64,000 nt of DNA from positions 372,001 through 436,000 of the forward strand of contig NZ_SUMB01000005.1 of assembly GCF_005048155.1 (NCBI RefSeq). Reading direction: 5' to 3'. Below, one piece after another: positions 7,185-15,430 of the stretch (position 1 is the first letter of the stretch; each line of letters begins with the position of its first letter). Under the pieces are notes generated by a model that worked only from the letters and a program-made list of their open reading frames with translations, did no database searches and was not told the origin of the DNA. The position numbers and the translations under genes were made by a program. This DNA is from Streptomyces piniterrae (lineage in GTDB: Bacteria > Actinomycetota > Actinomycetes > Streptomycetales > Streptomycetaceae).

Positions 7185-7236
7185 GATCGTCGCGCGGCGG
7201 AGTGCTGTCCGCACCGTGGGGATGCGTCCCGATGCC
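7185..7236. repeat. second copy of the roughly 50-bp leader element
   Basis: The sequence beginning GATCGTCGCGCGGCGGAGTG is nearly identical to 4841-4890 (about four differences). In both places it lies just upstream of a leftward gene, but the downstream genes (a GntR protein and a GNAT enzyme) are unrelated. The similarity is restricted to the leader, so it looks like a shared promoter or operator, or a remnant of recombination, rather than a gene duplication. Confidence 0.7.
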
Positions 7237-7298
7237 ATGAAAAGAACTGTGCGGCAGCGGGAACTCCTCAGGGCTTTCTATCCGAATACCGCGAGGGC

Positions 7299-7730
7299 CT
7301 ACGCAGCTCCGGATCGCAGCGGATCACCGATATTTACGGTGATCGATACACCGGAAGTGGAGCGGAAAATGGCGGTGTTTCCCGAAACTTGGATATCGGT
7401 AAAAGGGTTGGAATCCTCAAAGGAGAGGGCCCAGGCCAGGGTGTGATCGCCGTGGAGCCGTCCGCAGAAGCCGTACGACCCATGGGACATTCCCTCACCT
7501 CCCCAGAGGAATCCTCCGCCCGCCAGGGGAACCGATCGGTTCCTGCCGATGTCAGTCACCCAATCTGGGTCCTCCGCCAGCACCTCTTCCAGATCGAAGG
7601 CTCCCCCGAACCTCATTCCGCTCGCCGAATCGGTATCGAGGCAGACTTCGTATGAGCGCCCGTCAGGAAAATAGAGGCCGTCAACGTCTGGCAACTGGTA
7701 GTCCGCCCAGAGGCGCTCGATCGCACTCAT
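7299..7730 (-). CDS. putative immunity protein for the RHS toxin
   Basis: The 143-residue protein starts at an ATG (7730) that overlaps the TGA of the upstream RHS gene (ATGA), the typical link between a polymorphic toxin and its immunity gene. It is acidic and has no signal peptide, which fits a cytoplasmic neutraliser; visible features include DGLYFPDGRSYEVCLDTD and an aromatic/Gly-rich centre (GGGFLWGGEGMSHGSYGFCG). I do not recognise a named immunity family. The role is inferred from position, size and composition. Expression must depend on translation of the toxin gene. Confidence 0.65.
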   Translation of the reverse strand: MSAIERLWADYQLPDVDGLYFPDGRSYEVCLDTDSASGMRFGGAFDLEEVLAEDPDWVTDIGRNRSVPLAGGGFLWGGEGMSHGSYGFCGRLHGDHTLAWALSFEDSNPFTDIQVSGNTAIFRSTSGVSITVNIGDPLRSGAA

Positions 7731-10700
7731 TTCTTCTTGCACCCGCGCTTTTTTTGGTTAGGCACGTGATCCGGCCGTCCCGAAAGTCCCTTAGGGGGAA
7801 CGGGGTTGCCTTGGGCATCTCTGTTACGCCCGGAGTTCATACGCTTTCGGAATGCCTCTTTCCAGGTGACGTCCTTGGGTGACGGCGGGTACTGATCATT
7901 GGGATTAACCCGGTGGATAGTAACAGGTTCACCTATTTCCCGTGCGGCATCGAGCCTCCGGTTGTCGTAGCTGACGAGCTGACCATCGACTTCCATGACG
8001 GTGAGCGCCGCACCTGGACGCCTCCAGTCCCATTCGCCGGCACGCATGCGGTCGGCGTAGTCGTTGGGCGAAACCGTACGCTGAGAGAAATTAATATCTG
8101 CCGGATCGGCCCACTCGTGCTCACCCTCCGGAGAAAGCCCGAACGGGTCACTCCAAGTATGAGGGTTGATGACGTACGCCGCCGGGTTGGGGGCAGGCCC
8201 GAGCCCGAGAGGATCTGGAGTGAGGTAGCGGGCGGTTTCGGGGTCGTAGGTCCGGAAGTAGTTGTGGTGGAGTTGAGTTTCGGGGTCGAAGTATTGCCCG
8301 GGGAAGCGGAGCGGAGTGTGGGCGGTCGCGTCAGCATTCCATGCCGTGGAACCCCACAACGTGGTTCGGGCACGGGCGACTATGCGGCCCTGTTCATCGA
8401 GAAGCTCGGTGGGCGTACCGACAAGGTCGGTGACAATCGCGAAAAAGCGTTCGGCGACCTCTGCATCGGAGAGGTGTTTGCGTTCCCTCTGGATCAGTGG
8501 GACGAACCCCTGGTGATCCCAGGTGAGGGTCATGCCGCCTGTGGTGGTCTGCTCACAGAGGACGGCGCCGTCCCAGGTGAAGTCCACCTGCTCCACGACG
8601 GTTTGCTGGTCGTCAGCGAGACGCTGTTTCGACGAGCGGCGGCCGAGGGGATCGTAGGTGTACCTCCAGCTGGTGCCGTCGGGGGTGGTGCAGCCGATCA
8701 GGCGGTCGCGCGCATCCCAGGTGTAGCGCCAGGTATCAGGTTTGCGGGAAAGGCGGGTCTTCTGGCGCAAGGTGGTGCGGCCGGCTGCGTCGTATTCGTA
8801 GCGAATGTCCCCCGCGCGGTTCAGTCGGGTGCCGGTGTAGGTGCGCTCGCCCCGGGCCTCGGAAGCCTGGTGGCGGTCGGGCCAAGTGGCGTGGGTCTGG
8901 TTTCCGGCCGCGTCGTAGGCGTAGGTCTCGGTCCAGTTGCGGGCAGAGACGGTGGTGACCCGACCGACGGTGTCGAGTTCGAAGCGGCGGGGTCCGTTGA
9001 GATGGTCGTCGATGCCGATGAGGTTGCCGTCAGCGCGGTAGGTGTACACGCGGTGCTGGATGGTTTCAGCAGCCGAGGTGACCTGCCGGCCGGTGATGCG
9101 GCCGCAGGCGTCGTAGGTGTGGGCGAACGTGATGTCGCCGAGGGTCCGGGAGAGTTCCTGGCCGAGCGCGTCGTGCGTGAAAGTCAGAGTTCGGCCGGAG
9201 ACATCAAGTCCCGTACATTGCCCAGCTGCGTCGTAGGTCCATTGACTCACCACGCCGGTGGGAGTGGTGCGGGATATTCGACGGCCCAAGGCGTCGTGTC
9301 TGAAGGTGGTGGTGCGACCGTTCACCGTCTCGGCGACAACCCGCCCGAACTCGTCGTGGCTGTAGATGAGTTCGCTGTCCGGGGCAATGACCTGAGTCGT
9401 GCGCCCAGCAGCGTCGTACCGGTAGGTGGTCACCTCACCGTCGACGTCCGTGGTGACAGTGCGTCCCAGAGCGTCGTAGGTGAAGCGGATCGTGTGGCCG
9501 AGTGCCGTGGTCCGTGAGGTCAGCCGGCCGGCCGCATCGTGGGTATACGCCTGAGTACGGCCGTCAAAGTCCGTCTCCGAGATCAGGTAGCCCGCTGCGT
9601 CGTACTCATATCGCCAGGTAAGGCCCTGGGGATTGGTGACCTTCATCAGCTGCAGCTCGGTGTCGTGCACGAACTGATAGCGCACCCCGTCCGGGTCGGT
9701 GCGCGCCTTCAACTGGTCGAAATGCCCGTACTCGAATGTCGTGATCCGGCCCATGGGATCGGTGTGTGAGGTGCAGTTACCCTCGCCGTCGTGGGTCCAG
9801 GCTTCCTGGGTGCCGTCCGGGTTGATACGGGCCGCGAGGTGACCTTCGGGGGTCCACTGGTAGCGGGTGGTGTGGCCGAGCGGGTCGGTGACGCGGGTGG
9901 TGCGGCCGAAACGGTCGCGGCCAAAGCGCGAGACTGCACCGAGAGGATCGGTGACGGTCAGGGGGAGTCCTGCCTGGTCGCACTCGATGCGCGTGGTGTT
10001 TCCCAGCGGGTCGGTGACCGAGCTGACGTGCCCATGTGCATCGTGGGTGAAGCGGGTGGTGTGGCCCGCGGGGTCGGTAACAGCAGTCCGGTTGCCCTTG
10101 GCGTCGTACTCCTGGCGGACGGTCTGGCCGTCCGCACTGGTGACCTCCGCGGGAAGGCCGAGGTCGGTGTAGGTGGCGGAGGTGGTGGAGCCGTCCGGAC
10201 GGATGACGCAGAGGAGGTGACCGTCCTCGTCATGCGTCAGGTGTGTGGTACCGCCCAGCGGATCGATGATCTGCACGGGGTTGTCGTGCGTGTCATACGT
10301 GGTCCGTGAGGTGTTGCCGAGCGGGTCGGTGATCGCGACCACCTGGAGCCGCGCGTTGAAGAGGTACCGGGTCGCGGCGCCCTGTCCGTCCGTGAGCGTG
10401 GAGATGCGGTGGCCGGTCTCCGCGTCTGGTTCGCCGTAGGTGAAGCGGTTTTCCAGGTGCCACTCGGCGCCGCCCTGGGTGATGCAGCGGTGACGGTCGT
10501 CGTAGGTGTACTCGTAGCGTGAGTCGTTGGAGTCGACCCAGGCGGTCATCCGGTGCTCGATGTCGTACTCGAACCGGGTCACCGCGCCGGTGGAGCTGGT
10601 GACGGTGGTGAGGTTGCCGGCCTCGTCATGCCCGTAGGAGCGGATCAGCTGGTCTGAGCCGTCGTTGGCGGCACCGGCCAGGTGCAGGGCGGTGAGGTGG

Positions 10701-12499
10701 CCGTTTTCGTCGCAGGTGAGCTTGAGTTCGTAGCCGGCGCTGTGGCGGATCGCGTACGGGATGCCGGTTTCGTCGGCGTAGTCGAAGGTGATCTGGTGCC
10801 CGTTGCGGTCCGTGATCTCATCGGGCAGGGCGATGCCGGGGGCGTGCAAGGCGTCAGTGAAGTAGCTGGTCTGGCCGGTGTCCGGGTCGTGGACGGCCCA
10901 GTCGCCCTGGTCAGTGCGGGTTAGGGGCCAGCGTGGGCCGTGCTTCGGCAGTACTTGATCGCCGGTTTCCGGGAGCGGGTAGCGCAGAAGCATCCCGGTC
11001 TCGGTGACGAAGACGACCTCTTCGGCGTCGATCTCCAGGTGCTGGTCGATGGTGGAGGACCAGGACGGACCGATGTGGCGCCCGATACGGGTCGATGACT
11101 CGTATTTACGGGTGAAGACCAGCGGCAGGGCGCCGGGCAGGGAGATATCGGTCTGGGTCAGGTACACCTTGCCCGTGGCCAGGTCGACTGGGTCAGTGCC
11201 GTTCGTGCACTTGCCCTCGTCCTTGCGGGTCTTGTCGTTGGCATGGTCGGCGTCCGCCTGCTTGGAGGCCTCGCTCTTCGAAGGTCCCTTGGAATGAGGC
11301 CCCTTCGAGTGCGGTGACTTGCCGCCGCCGCTGCCCCCCGGGCCTGAGCCGCCGCCGTTGGGGGACTTGGGATCGCCCTTGCCGTCCTTCCCAATGCCCT
11401 TGAAGTGGTCGGCCAGGCCCTTGTCGTTTTCGTGGTGGTTCTTGGCCATCTGTTTGATGCCGCGGGTCATGTTGTCGTCGAGGTGTTTGGCGGTCTTTTT
11501 GACCGCGTCCTCGATGCCGTCGATGACCTTGTCGAGCATGGTGTTGGCGGCGTCGGCGATGAAGTCCTTGCCGCGGGTGCGGCCGTGGTGGCTCTTGGCT
11601 CGGCCGATTTTGCCGCCGGCCTTGTTGCGGAAGGTGCCGCCTGCGCTTTCCAGGCTGGTGACGGCCTTGTCGTGTTCGTCCTTGTCGAAGCTGAAGCCGC
11701 TGCCGCCTCCGCCGCCGGAGCTGCTGCCGCCTCCGCCGCCGCTGCTGCCGGATCCGCCGAGCCCGCCGCCTCCGCCGCCGCCTCGGCGGCCGCCGGCGCT
11801 GAGGAGTTCCATGGGGTTGTCGGCGGCGGATTTGGCGGCGTCCTTGGCGTCGTTGACGCCTTGGTTGAAGCCTTCCTTGCCGGCTTTGGCGGTCTGGCCG
11901 AGGTCGACGCCGTCCTTGACGCCGAGGGCGTTGGCGCCGAGCTGGACGACGAGGTCGCCGACCATGGAGGCGAGGGCTTCCTCGACGGGGGTCAGGGCGA
12001 TGCTGATGACCTGTTCGGCGACCTGCTGGCAGACCTCCTTGAAGAGGCGTTTGACGATCATGCGGGTGGCCTGGGTGGCGGCCAGCGCGCCGACTTCGGA
12101 CAGTCCGAGGGTGAAGGGGGCCGCGGCCTGGGCGGCGATGACTTCGGCGGCGAGGATGCCGAGTTGGACGAGGGCGGCGATCTTGGCGCCTTCGATGAGG
12201 ACGGCGACGCCGTCCATCGCGGTGCCTGCCATACGGCCGCAGTCGGCGAGGCCCTTGAGGTGCTGGCCGTTGATCTTTCCCCAGTGGGCGTTGAGTGCTT
12301 CGATGGCCAGGGAGCCGCCTGCCGAGCCGACCAGGCTCTGGATCGCGGTGTGGGCTTCGTTGGCGCCCTCGTCGATGTCGTCGGCGAACTCCCGCATGGC
12401 GTTGGCCATTTCGCGGTAGTCGTCCTCGTCGACATTCGGCCAGGACACACCGATCAGGTCGAGCAGTTCATCCGCCCAGCCCGGCAGCACAACACCCAT
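7727..12499 (-). CDS. RHS-repeat polymorphic toxin with WXG100-like N-terminus and ParB-like tip
   Basis: The 1590-residue protein reads as a secreted toxin. In order: a WXG100-type helical domain (about 1-110), a hydrophobic helical region (about 100-200), a Gly/Ser linker (about 240-275), a Lys/His-rich spacer, a DUF6531-type domain (DPVDLATGKVYLTQTDISLP), many YD repeats (YDxxGN-type; about 590-1400), the RHS core end RYLTPDPLGLG...NPAAYVINPHTWSDPFGLSP, then a variable tip of about 133 residues. The tip (MEVDGQLVSYDNRRLDAARE) resembles ParB-like nuclease-fold toxins and ends in a basic tail. The N-terminus suggests type VII export. ATG 12499 follows GGGGGGA; the TTG at 12508 is less likely. 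Toxin activity is inferred. Confidence 0.82.
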   Translation of the reverse strand: MGVVLPGWADELLDLIGVSWPNVDEDDYREMANAMREFADDIDEGANEAHTAIQSLVGSAGGSLAIEALNAHWGKINGQHLKGLADCGRMAGTAMDGVAVLIEGAKIAALVQLGILAAEVIAAQAAAPFTLGLSEVGALAATQATRMIVKRLFKEVCQQVAEQVISIALTPVEEALASMVGDLVVQLGANALGVKDGVDLGQTAKAGKEGFNQGVNDAKDAAKSAADNPMELLSAGGRRGGGGGGGLGGSGSSGGGGGSSSGGGGGSGFSFDKDEHDKAVTSLESAGGTFRNKAGGKIGRAKSHHGRTRGKDFIADAANTMLDKVIDGIEDAVKKTAKHLDDNMTRGIKQMAKNHHENDKGLADHFKGIGKDGKGDPKSPNGGGSGPGGSGGGKSPHSKGPHSKGPSKSEASKQADADHANDKTRKDEGKCTNGTDPVDLATGKVYLTQTDISLPGALPLVFTRKYESSTRIGRHIGPSWSSTIDQHLEIDAEEVVFVTETGMLLRYPLPETGDQVLPKHGPRWPLTRTDQGDWAVHDPDTGQTSYFTDALHAPGIALPDEITDRNGHQITFDYADETGIPYAIRHSAGYELKLTCDENGHLTALHLAGAANDGSDQLIRSYGHDEAGNLTTVTSSTGAVTRFEYDIEHRMTAWVDSNDSRYEYTYDDRHRCITQGGAEWHLENRFTYGEPDAETGHRISTLTDGQGAATRYLFNARLQVVAITDPLGNTSRTTYDTHDNPVQIIDPLGGTTHLTHDEDGHLLCVIRPDGSTTSATYTDLGLPAEVTSADGQTVRQEYDAKGNRTAVTDPAGHTTRFTHDAHGHVSSVTDPLGNTTRIECDQAGLPLTVTDPLGAVSRFGRDRFGRTTRVTDPLGHTTRYQWTPEGHLAARINPDGTQEAWTHDGEGNCTSHTDPMGRITTFEYGHFDQLKARTDPDGVRYQFVHDTELQLMKVTNPQGLTWRYEYDAAGYLISETDFDGRTQAYTHDAAGRLTSRTTALGHTIRFTYDALGRTVTTDVDGEVTTYRYDAAGRTTQVIAPDSELIYSHDEFGRVVAETVNGRTTTFRHDALGRRISRTTPTGVVSQWTYDAAGQCTGLDVSGRTLTFTHDALGQELSRTLGDITFAHTYDACGRITGRQVTSAAETIQHRVYTYRADGNLIGIDDHLNGPRRFELDTVGRVTTVSARNWTETYAYDAAGNQTHATWPDRHQASEARGERTYTGTRLNRAGDIRYEYDAAGRTTLRQKTRLSRKPDTWRYTWDARDRLIGCTTPDGTSWRYTYDPLGRRSSKQRLADDQQTVVEQVDFTWDGAVLCEQTTTGGMTLTWDHQGFVPLIQRERKHLSDAEVAERFFAIVTDLVGTPTELLDEQGRIVARARTTLWGSTAWNADATAHTPLRFPGQYFDPETQLHHNYFRTYDPETARYLTPDPLGLGPAPNPAAYVINPHTWSDPFGLSPEGEHEWADPADINFSQRTVSPNDYADRMRAGEWDWRRPGAALTVMEVDGQLVSYDNRRLDAAREIGEPVTIHRVNPNDQYPPSPKDVTWKEAFRKRMNSGRNRDAQGNPVPPKGLSGRPDHVPNQKKRGCKKK

Positions 12500-12672
12500 G
12501 CGGAACAATCCCCCCGGAAAGTCTTTGTTAGATGATCAGACTATTCCAGTTGGGTGGACGGTTCCCCAAGTTCCCTATGAGTCAGATGTGATGACGCTGT
12601 GTCTGGAGAGGCCGGTACGGAAGGCCAGCTCATAGGCTCAATATCCGAGCAGGGGTCCACCACCGCGCCCCC

Positions 12673-13614
12673 TCACGGCTCCTCCACCGCGTCCGCCCGC
12701 CGTCCCTCCGGCGCGTGTCGCTCACCGCTTGCCACCTCCGCCGGCGCCTCCCCAAACCGCGCCAACACCAGCGCCCCGGCCACCGCGAGGGCGAAGCCGA
12801 GTACTGCCAGCGGGGTCAGTCCGGCACGCGTGCGGTCGCCGAGCCAGACGACGCCGACCAGCGCCGGGCCCACGGTTTCGCCGATCACCATGCCCGCCGT
12901 GGCGGCGGTGACCGAGCCGCGTTGGAAGGCCGAGGTCAGCAGGAGGAAGGCCGCGCCGCCGCCGATGAGCAGGGCGTAGACAGCGGGGTTGGTGAGGAGG
13001 GTGGGGATCGCGGGGAAGGAGAAGTCGTCGATGAGGCGGACGGCGACCTCCACCACTCCGAAGCCGAAGCCCGCGCCGAGGCCGAGGACCGCGGCGCGGG
13101 CACGGGCGGGGAGCCGGCCGGCCAGTGCTCCGGAGGCGAGGATGGCGAGTGCGCAGGCCAGTACCCCGATACGCAGGTCGAATGAGCCCCTGCGGTGGCC
13201 CTCCTCGCCGGAGGCCAGCCCCAGCATCGCGAGACCGCCGCAGACCGCCGCCACCGCGAGCCATTCGGTGCGGCTGAGCCGGACGCGCAGCACCCGCGCC
13301 GCGACCACCGCTGTCACGGCGAGGCTGGCCGCGAGCGCCGCGCCGACCGCGTAGATGGGGAGAGAGCGAAGGGCTACGAGTTCCAGGAGGAAGCCGAGGA
13401 AGTCCAGGGCCAGGCCGAGCAGGTAGCGCCACTGTTTGAGGACCCGCAGGAGGAGGCGGGGATCTACGCCGGAACCTTTGCCGGGGGCGGTGGCGCGTGC
13501 CGCGACGGCCTGGAGGACGGAGGCGGTGCCGAAGCACACCGCCGAGCCGAGCGCACAGATCATGCCAAGGATCACGAAACGACTGTAGGGGGCCGGAGGC
13601 GGCGGAGAGGGCAT
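12673..13614 (-). CDS. DMT-superfamily integral membrane protein
   Basis: The 313-residue protein has about nine to ten hydrophobic helices (for example VILGMICALGSAVCFGTASV, AVGAALAASLAVTAVVAARV, LLIGGGAAFLLLTSAFQRGS, PLAVLGFALAVAGALVLARF) and a repeated EamA-like layout. It is related to the actinobacterial DMT/NIPA-like transporters often seen in Streptomyces; the substrate is unknown. The first 13 residues (Pro-rich) may not be translated: a GTG at 13575 starts directly at the first membrane helix. Neither start has a good Shine-Dalgarno sequence. It is divergent from the lipoprotein gene at 13776. Confidence 0.78.
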   Translation of the reverse strand: MPSPPPPAPYSRFVILGMICALGSAVCFGTASVLQAVAARATAPGKGSGVDPRLLLRVLKQWRYLLGLALDFLGFLLELVALRSLPIYAVGAALAASLAVTAVVAARVLRVRLSRTEWLAVAAVCGGLAMLGLASGEEGHRRGSFDLRIGVLACALAILASGALAGRLPARARAAVLGLGAGFGFGVVEVAVRLIDDFSFPAIPTLLTNPAVYALLIGGGAAFLLLTSAFQRGSVTAATAGMVIGETVGPALVGVVWLGDRTRAGLTPLAVLGFALAVAGALVLARFGEAPAEVASGERHAPEGRRADAVEEP

Positions 13615-13775
13615 GGCGGGCGGAGTCGGAATCGTCCGCCGGGTGCATGGGGGCGGCGTGCGGTCGCCGTCTAGGCTGACTCGCTCAACGGTTTTCAGAC
13701 AGTCGGCAGACCATCAATAGTCAGCAGACCGTCAACAGGCGTCAGACAGTCAACGAGGGGCACGGGGGAAGTCGA

Positions 13776-14171
13776 ATGGCCGAGAAAGCACGCCGGCGGC
13801 TGCGGTCGAGCACGGTGATCCTGGGCGGCATGGGCGCGCTGGCCGCCGCTCTGACGTCCTGCGGTTCCGAGCCGGACAAGCGCTGTGTGGACCGCAACAG
13901 TTACGACACCCTCAAGGGGTACCGCGTCGTCGACAGCAAGAACTGCTCGGCGGGCGGCAGCAGTTCCGGCGGTACGTCCAGCGGAGGCGGCAGCACCGGC
14001 GGCGGGTACGGCAAGCAGCGGAAGTCCGTCGACGGGCAGTGGTACTACGGCCCCGACAGCACCAGCGGCAAGTACGCCGACAGCGGCACGTTCAGCAAGA
14101 GCACGGCCGTCAACCGCGGCGGCTTCGGCTGCTCGGGGTCGGGCGGCTCGCACGGCCGCATCGGCGGCTGA
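13776..14171 (+). CDS. Gly/Ser-rich lipoprotein, YgiB-like partner of the next gene
   Basis: The 131-residue protein has a basic N-terminus, a short hydrophobic stretch and the lipobox LTSC (Cys about residue 29), so it should be a membrane-anchored lipoprotein. After CVDRNSYDTLKGYRVVDSKNC it becomes Gly/Ser-rich and ends with a YYGP...FSKSTAVNRGGFG segment. It lies 17 bp upstream of a glutathionylspermidine-synthase-like gene. In enterobacteria the lipoprotein YgiB and the ATP-grasp protein YgiC are paired in the same way, so this is probably the actinobacterial counterpart. The biochemical role of the pair is unknown. Confidence 0.75.
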   Translation: MAEKARRRLRSSTVILGGMGALAAALTSCGSEPDKRCVDRNSYDTLKGYRVVDSKNCSAGGSSSGGTSSGGGSTGGGYGKQRKSVDGQWYYGPDSTSGKYADSGTFSKSTAVNRGGFGCSGSGGSHGRIGG

Positions 14172-14188
14172 GCGGCGCGGTCGCAGGC

Positions 14189-15379
14189 ATGCAACGGCAC
14201 ACCATCGAGCCCCGCCCCGGCTGGCAGCAGACCGTCGAGGAACAGGGATTGATCTACCCGCTGACCAGATACCCCGACGACTCGCTGCGGCCGTACTGGG
14301 ACGAGAGCGCGTACTACGAGTTCTCGCTGCCCGAGGTCGAGGCGCTGGAGGATGTCGTCGAGGAGCTGCACGGCATGTGCCTGGCCGCGGCCGCGCACAT
14401 CGTGGAGCGGGAACGCTTCGCGGACCTCGGCATCGAGGACCCGCGGCTGGCGCGGCTGGTCGCCGAGTCCTGGCGCCGTCGTGGCGAACTCCCGTCGGTC
14501 TACGGGCGGTTCGACCTGCACTACGACGGCACCGGGCCGGCCAAGATGCTGGAGTACAACGCGGACACGCCGACGTCGCTGGTCGAGGCCGCCAGCCCGC
14601 AGTGGTTCTGGATGGAGGAGCGGTTTCCCGGCGCCGATCAGTGGAATTCGTTGCATGAGCGGCTGGTGGCCGCTTGGAAGCGGCAGGCGTCGCTGCTGCC
14701 GCCGGGCGCGCCGCTGCACTTCGCGCACTCGGCCGGCGATGAGCTGGGCGAGGACCTGATGACCGTCGCCTACCTGGAGGAGACGGCACAGCAGGCCGGC
14801 CTGGAGACCGTCGCGATCTCCATGGAGGACATCGGCTGGGACCGGCTCTCGGGCCGCTTCGTCGACCAGCGGCTGCGGTTCATCCGCAGCTGCTTCAAGC
14901 TCTACCCGTGGGAGTGGCTGGCCACCGACGAGTTCGGGCCGCACGTCCTGGACACGCTCGACAACGGCGGCGGCACCGGCTCCACCCTCTGGATCGAGCC
15001 GGCCTGGAAGATGCTGCTCTCCAACAAAGCGCTGTTGGCGGTGCTGTGGGAGCTGTTCCCCGGCCATCCGAATCTGCTGCCGGCCTATCTGGACGGGCCG
15101 CGCGAGCTGGCACGTACGAAGGGATACGTCGCCAAGCCGCTGCTCGGCCGGGAGGGCGCCGGGGTCACCCTGCACGAGCCGGGCGCCGAACCGGCGCTGC
15201 GCGGCCCCGAAGACCCGTGCTGCTACCAGGAGTTGGCCCCACTGCCGGACTTCGACGGCAACCGGGTGGTGCTCGGCGCGTGGGTCGTCGAGGACGAGTC
15301 GGCGGGGCTGGGCATCCGCGAGTCGGCGGGGCCGGTCACGGACGAGTACGCGCGCTTCCTGCCGCATGTGATCCTCTGA
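14189..15379 (+). CDS. glutathionylspermidine synthase family protein (YgiC-like)
   Basis: The 396-residue protein belongs to the GSP-synthase C-terminal/YgiC family of ATP-grasp ligases. Visible signatures are GRFDLHYDG, LEYNADTPTSLVEAA, FHSAGDE-like FAHSAGDELGEDL, LWIEPAWKMLLSNKALLAVL, and near the C-terminus AKPLLGREGAGV with GAWVV. The amidase domain of true E. coli Gsp is absent, so this is a stand-alone ligase predicted to form an amide between a peptide or thiol carboxylate and an amine; the substrate is unknown and Streptomyces lack glutathione. The start at 14189 follows the upstream stop by 17 bp. It is co-transcribed with the YgiB-like lipoprotein. Confidence 0.85.
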   Translation: MQRHTIEPRPGWQQTVEEQGLIYPLTRYPDDSLRPYWDESAYYEFSLPEVEALEDVVEELHGMCLAAAAHIVERERFADLGIEDPRLARLVAESWRRRGELPSVYGRFDLHYDGTGPAKMLEYNADTPTSLVEAASPQWFWMEERFPGADQWNSLHERLVAAWKRQASLLPPGAPLHFAHSAGDELGEDLMTVAYLEETAQQAGLETVAISMEDIGWDRLSGRFVDQRLRFIRSCFKLYPWEWLATDEFGPHVLDTLDNGGGTGSTLWIEPAWKMLLSNKALLAVLWELFPGHPNLLPAYLDGPRELARTKGYVAKPLLGREGAGVTLHEPGAEPALRGPEDPCCYQELAPLPDFDGNRVVLGAWVVEDESAGLGIRESAGPVTDEYARFLPHVIL

Positions 15380-15430
15380 GGCGCGTCGCGCACCTGCCCC
15401 TGGGGTGCGCACCTGCCCGCCACCCCCGCA

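Noticed and set aside
11405..12535. 376-codon plus-strand frame over the RHS N-terminus
   Set aside because: A Gly/Ala/Val-rich antisense shadow; the minus strand has the coherent WXG100-like and linker sequence.
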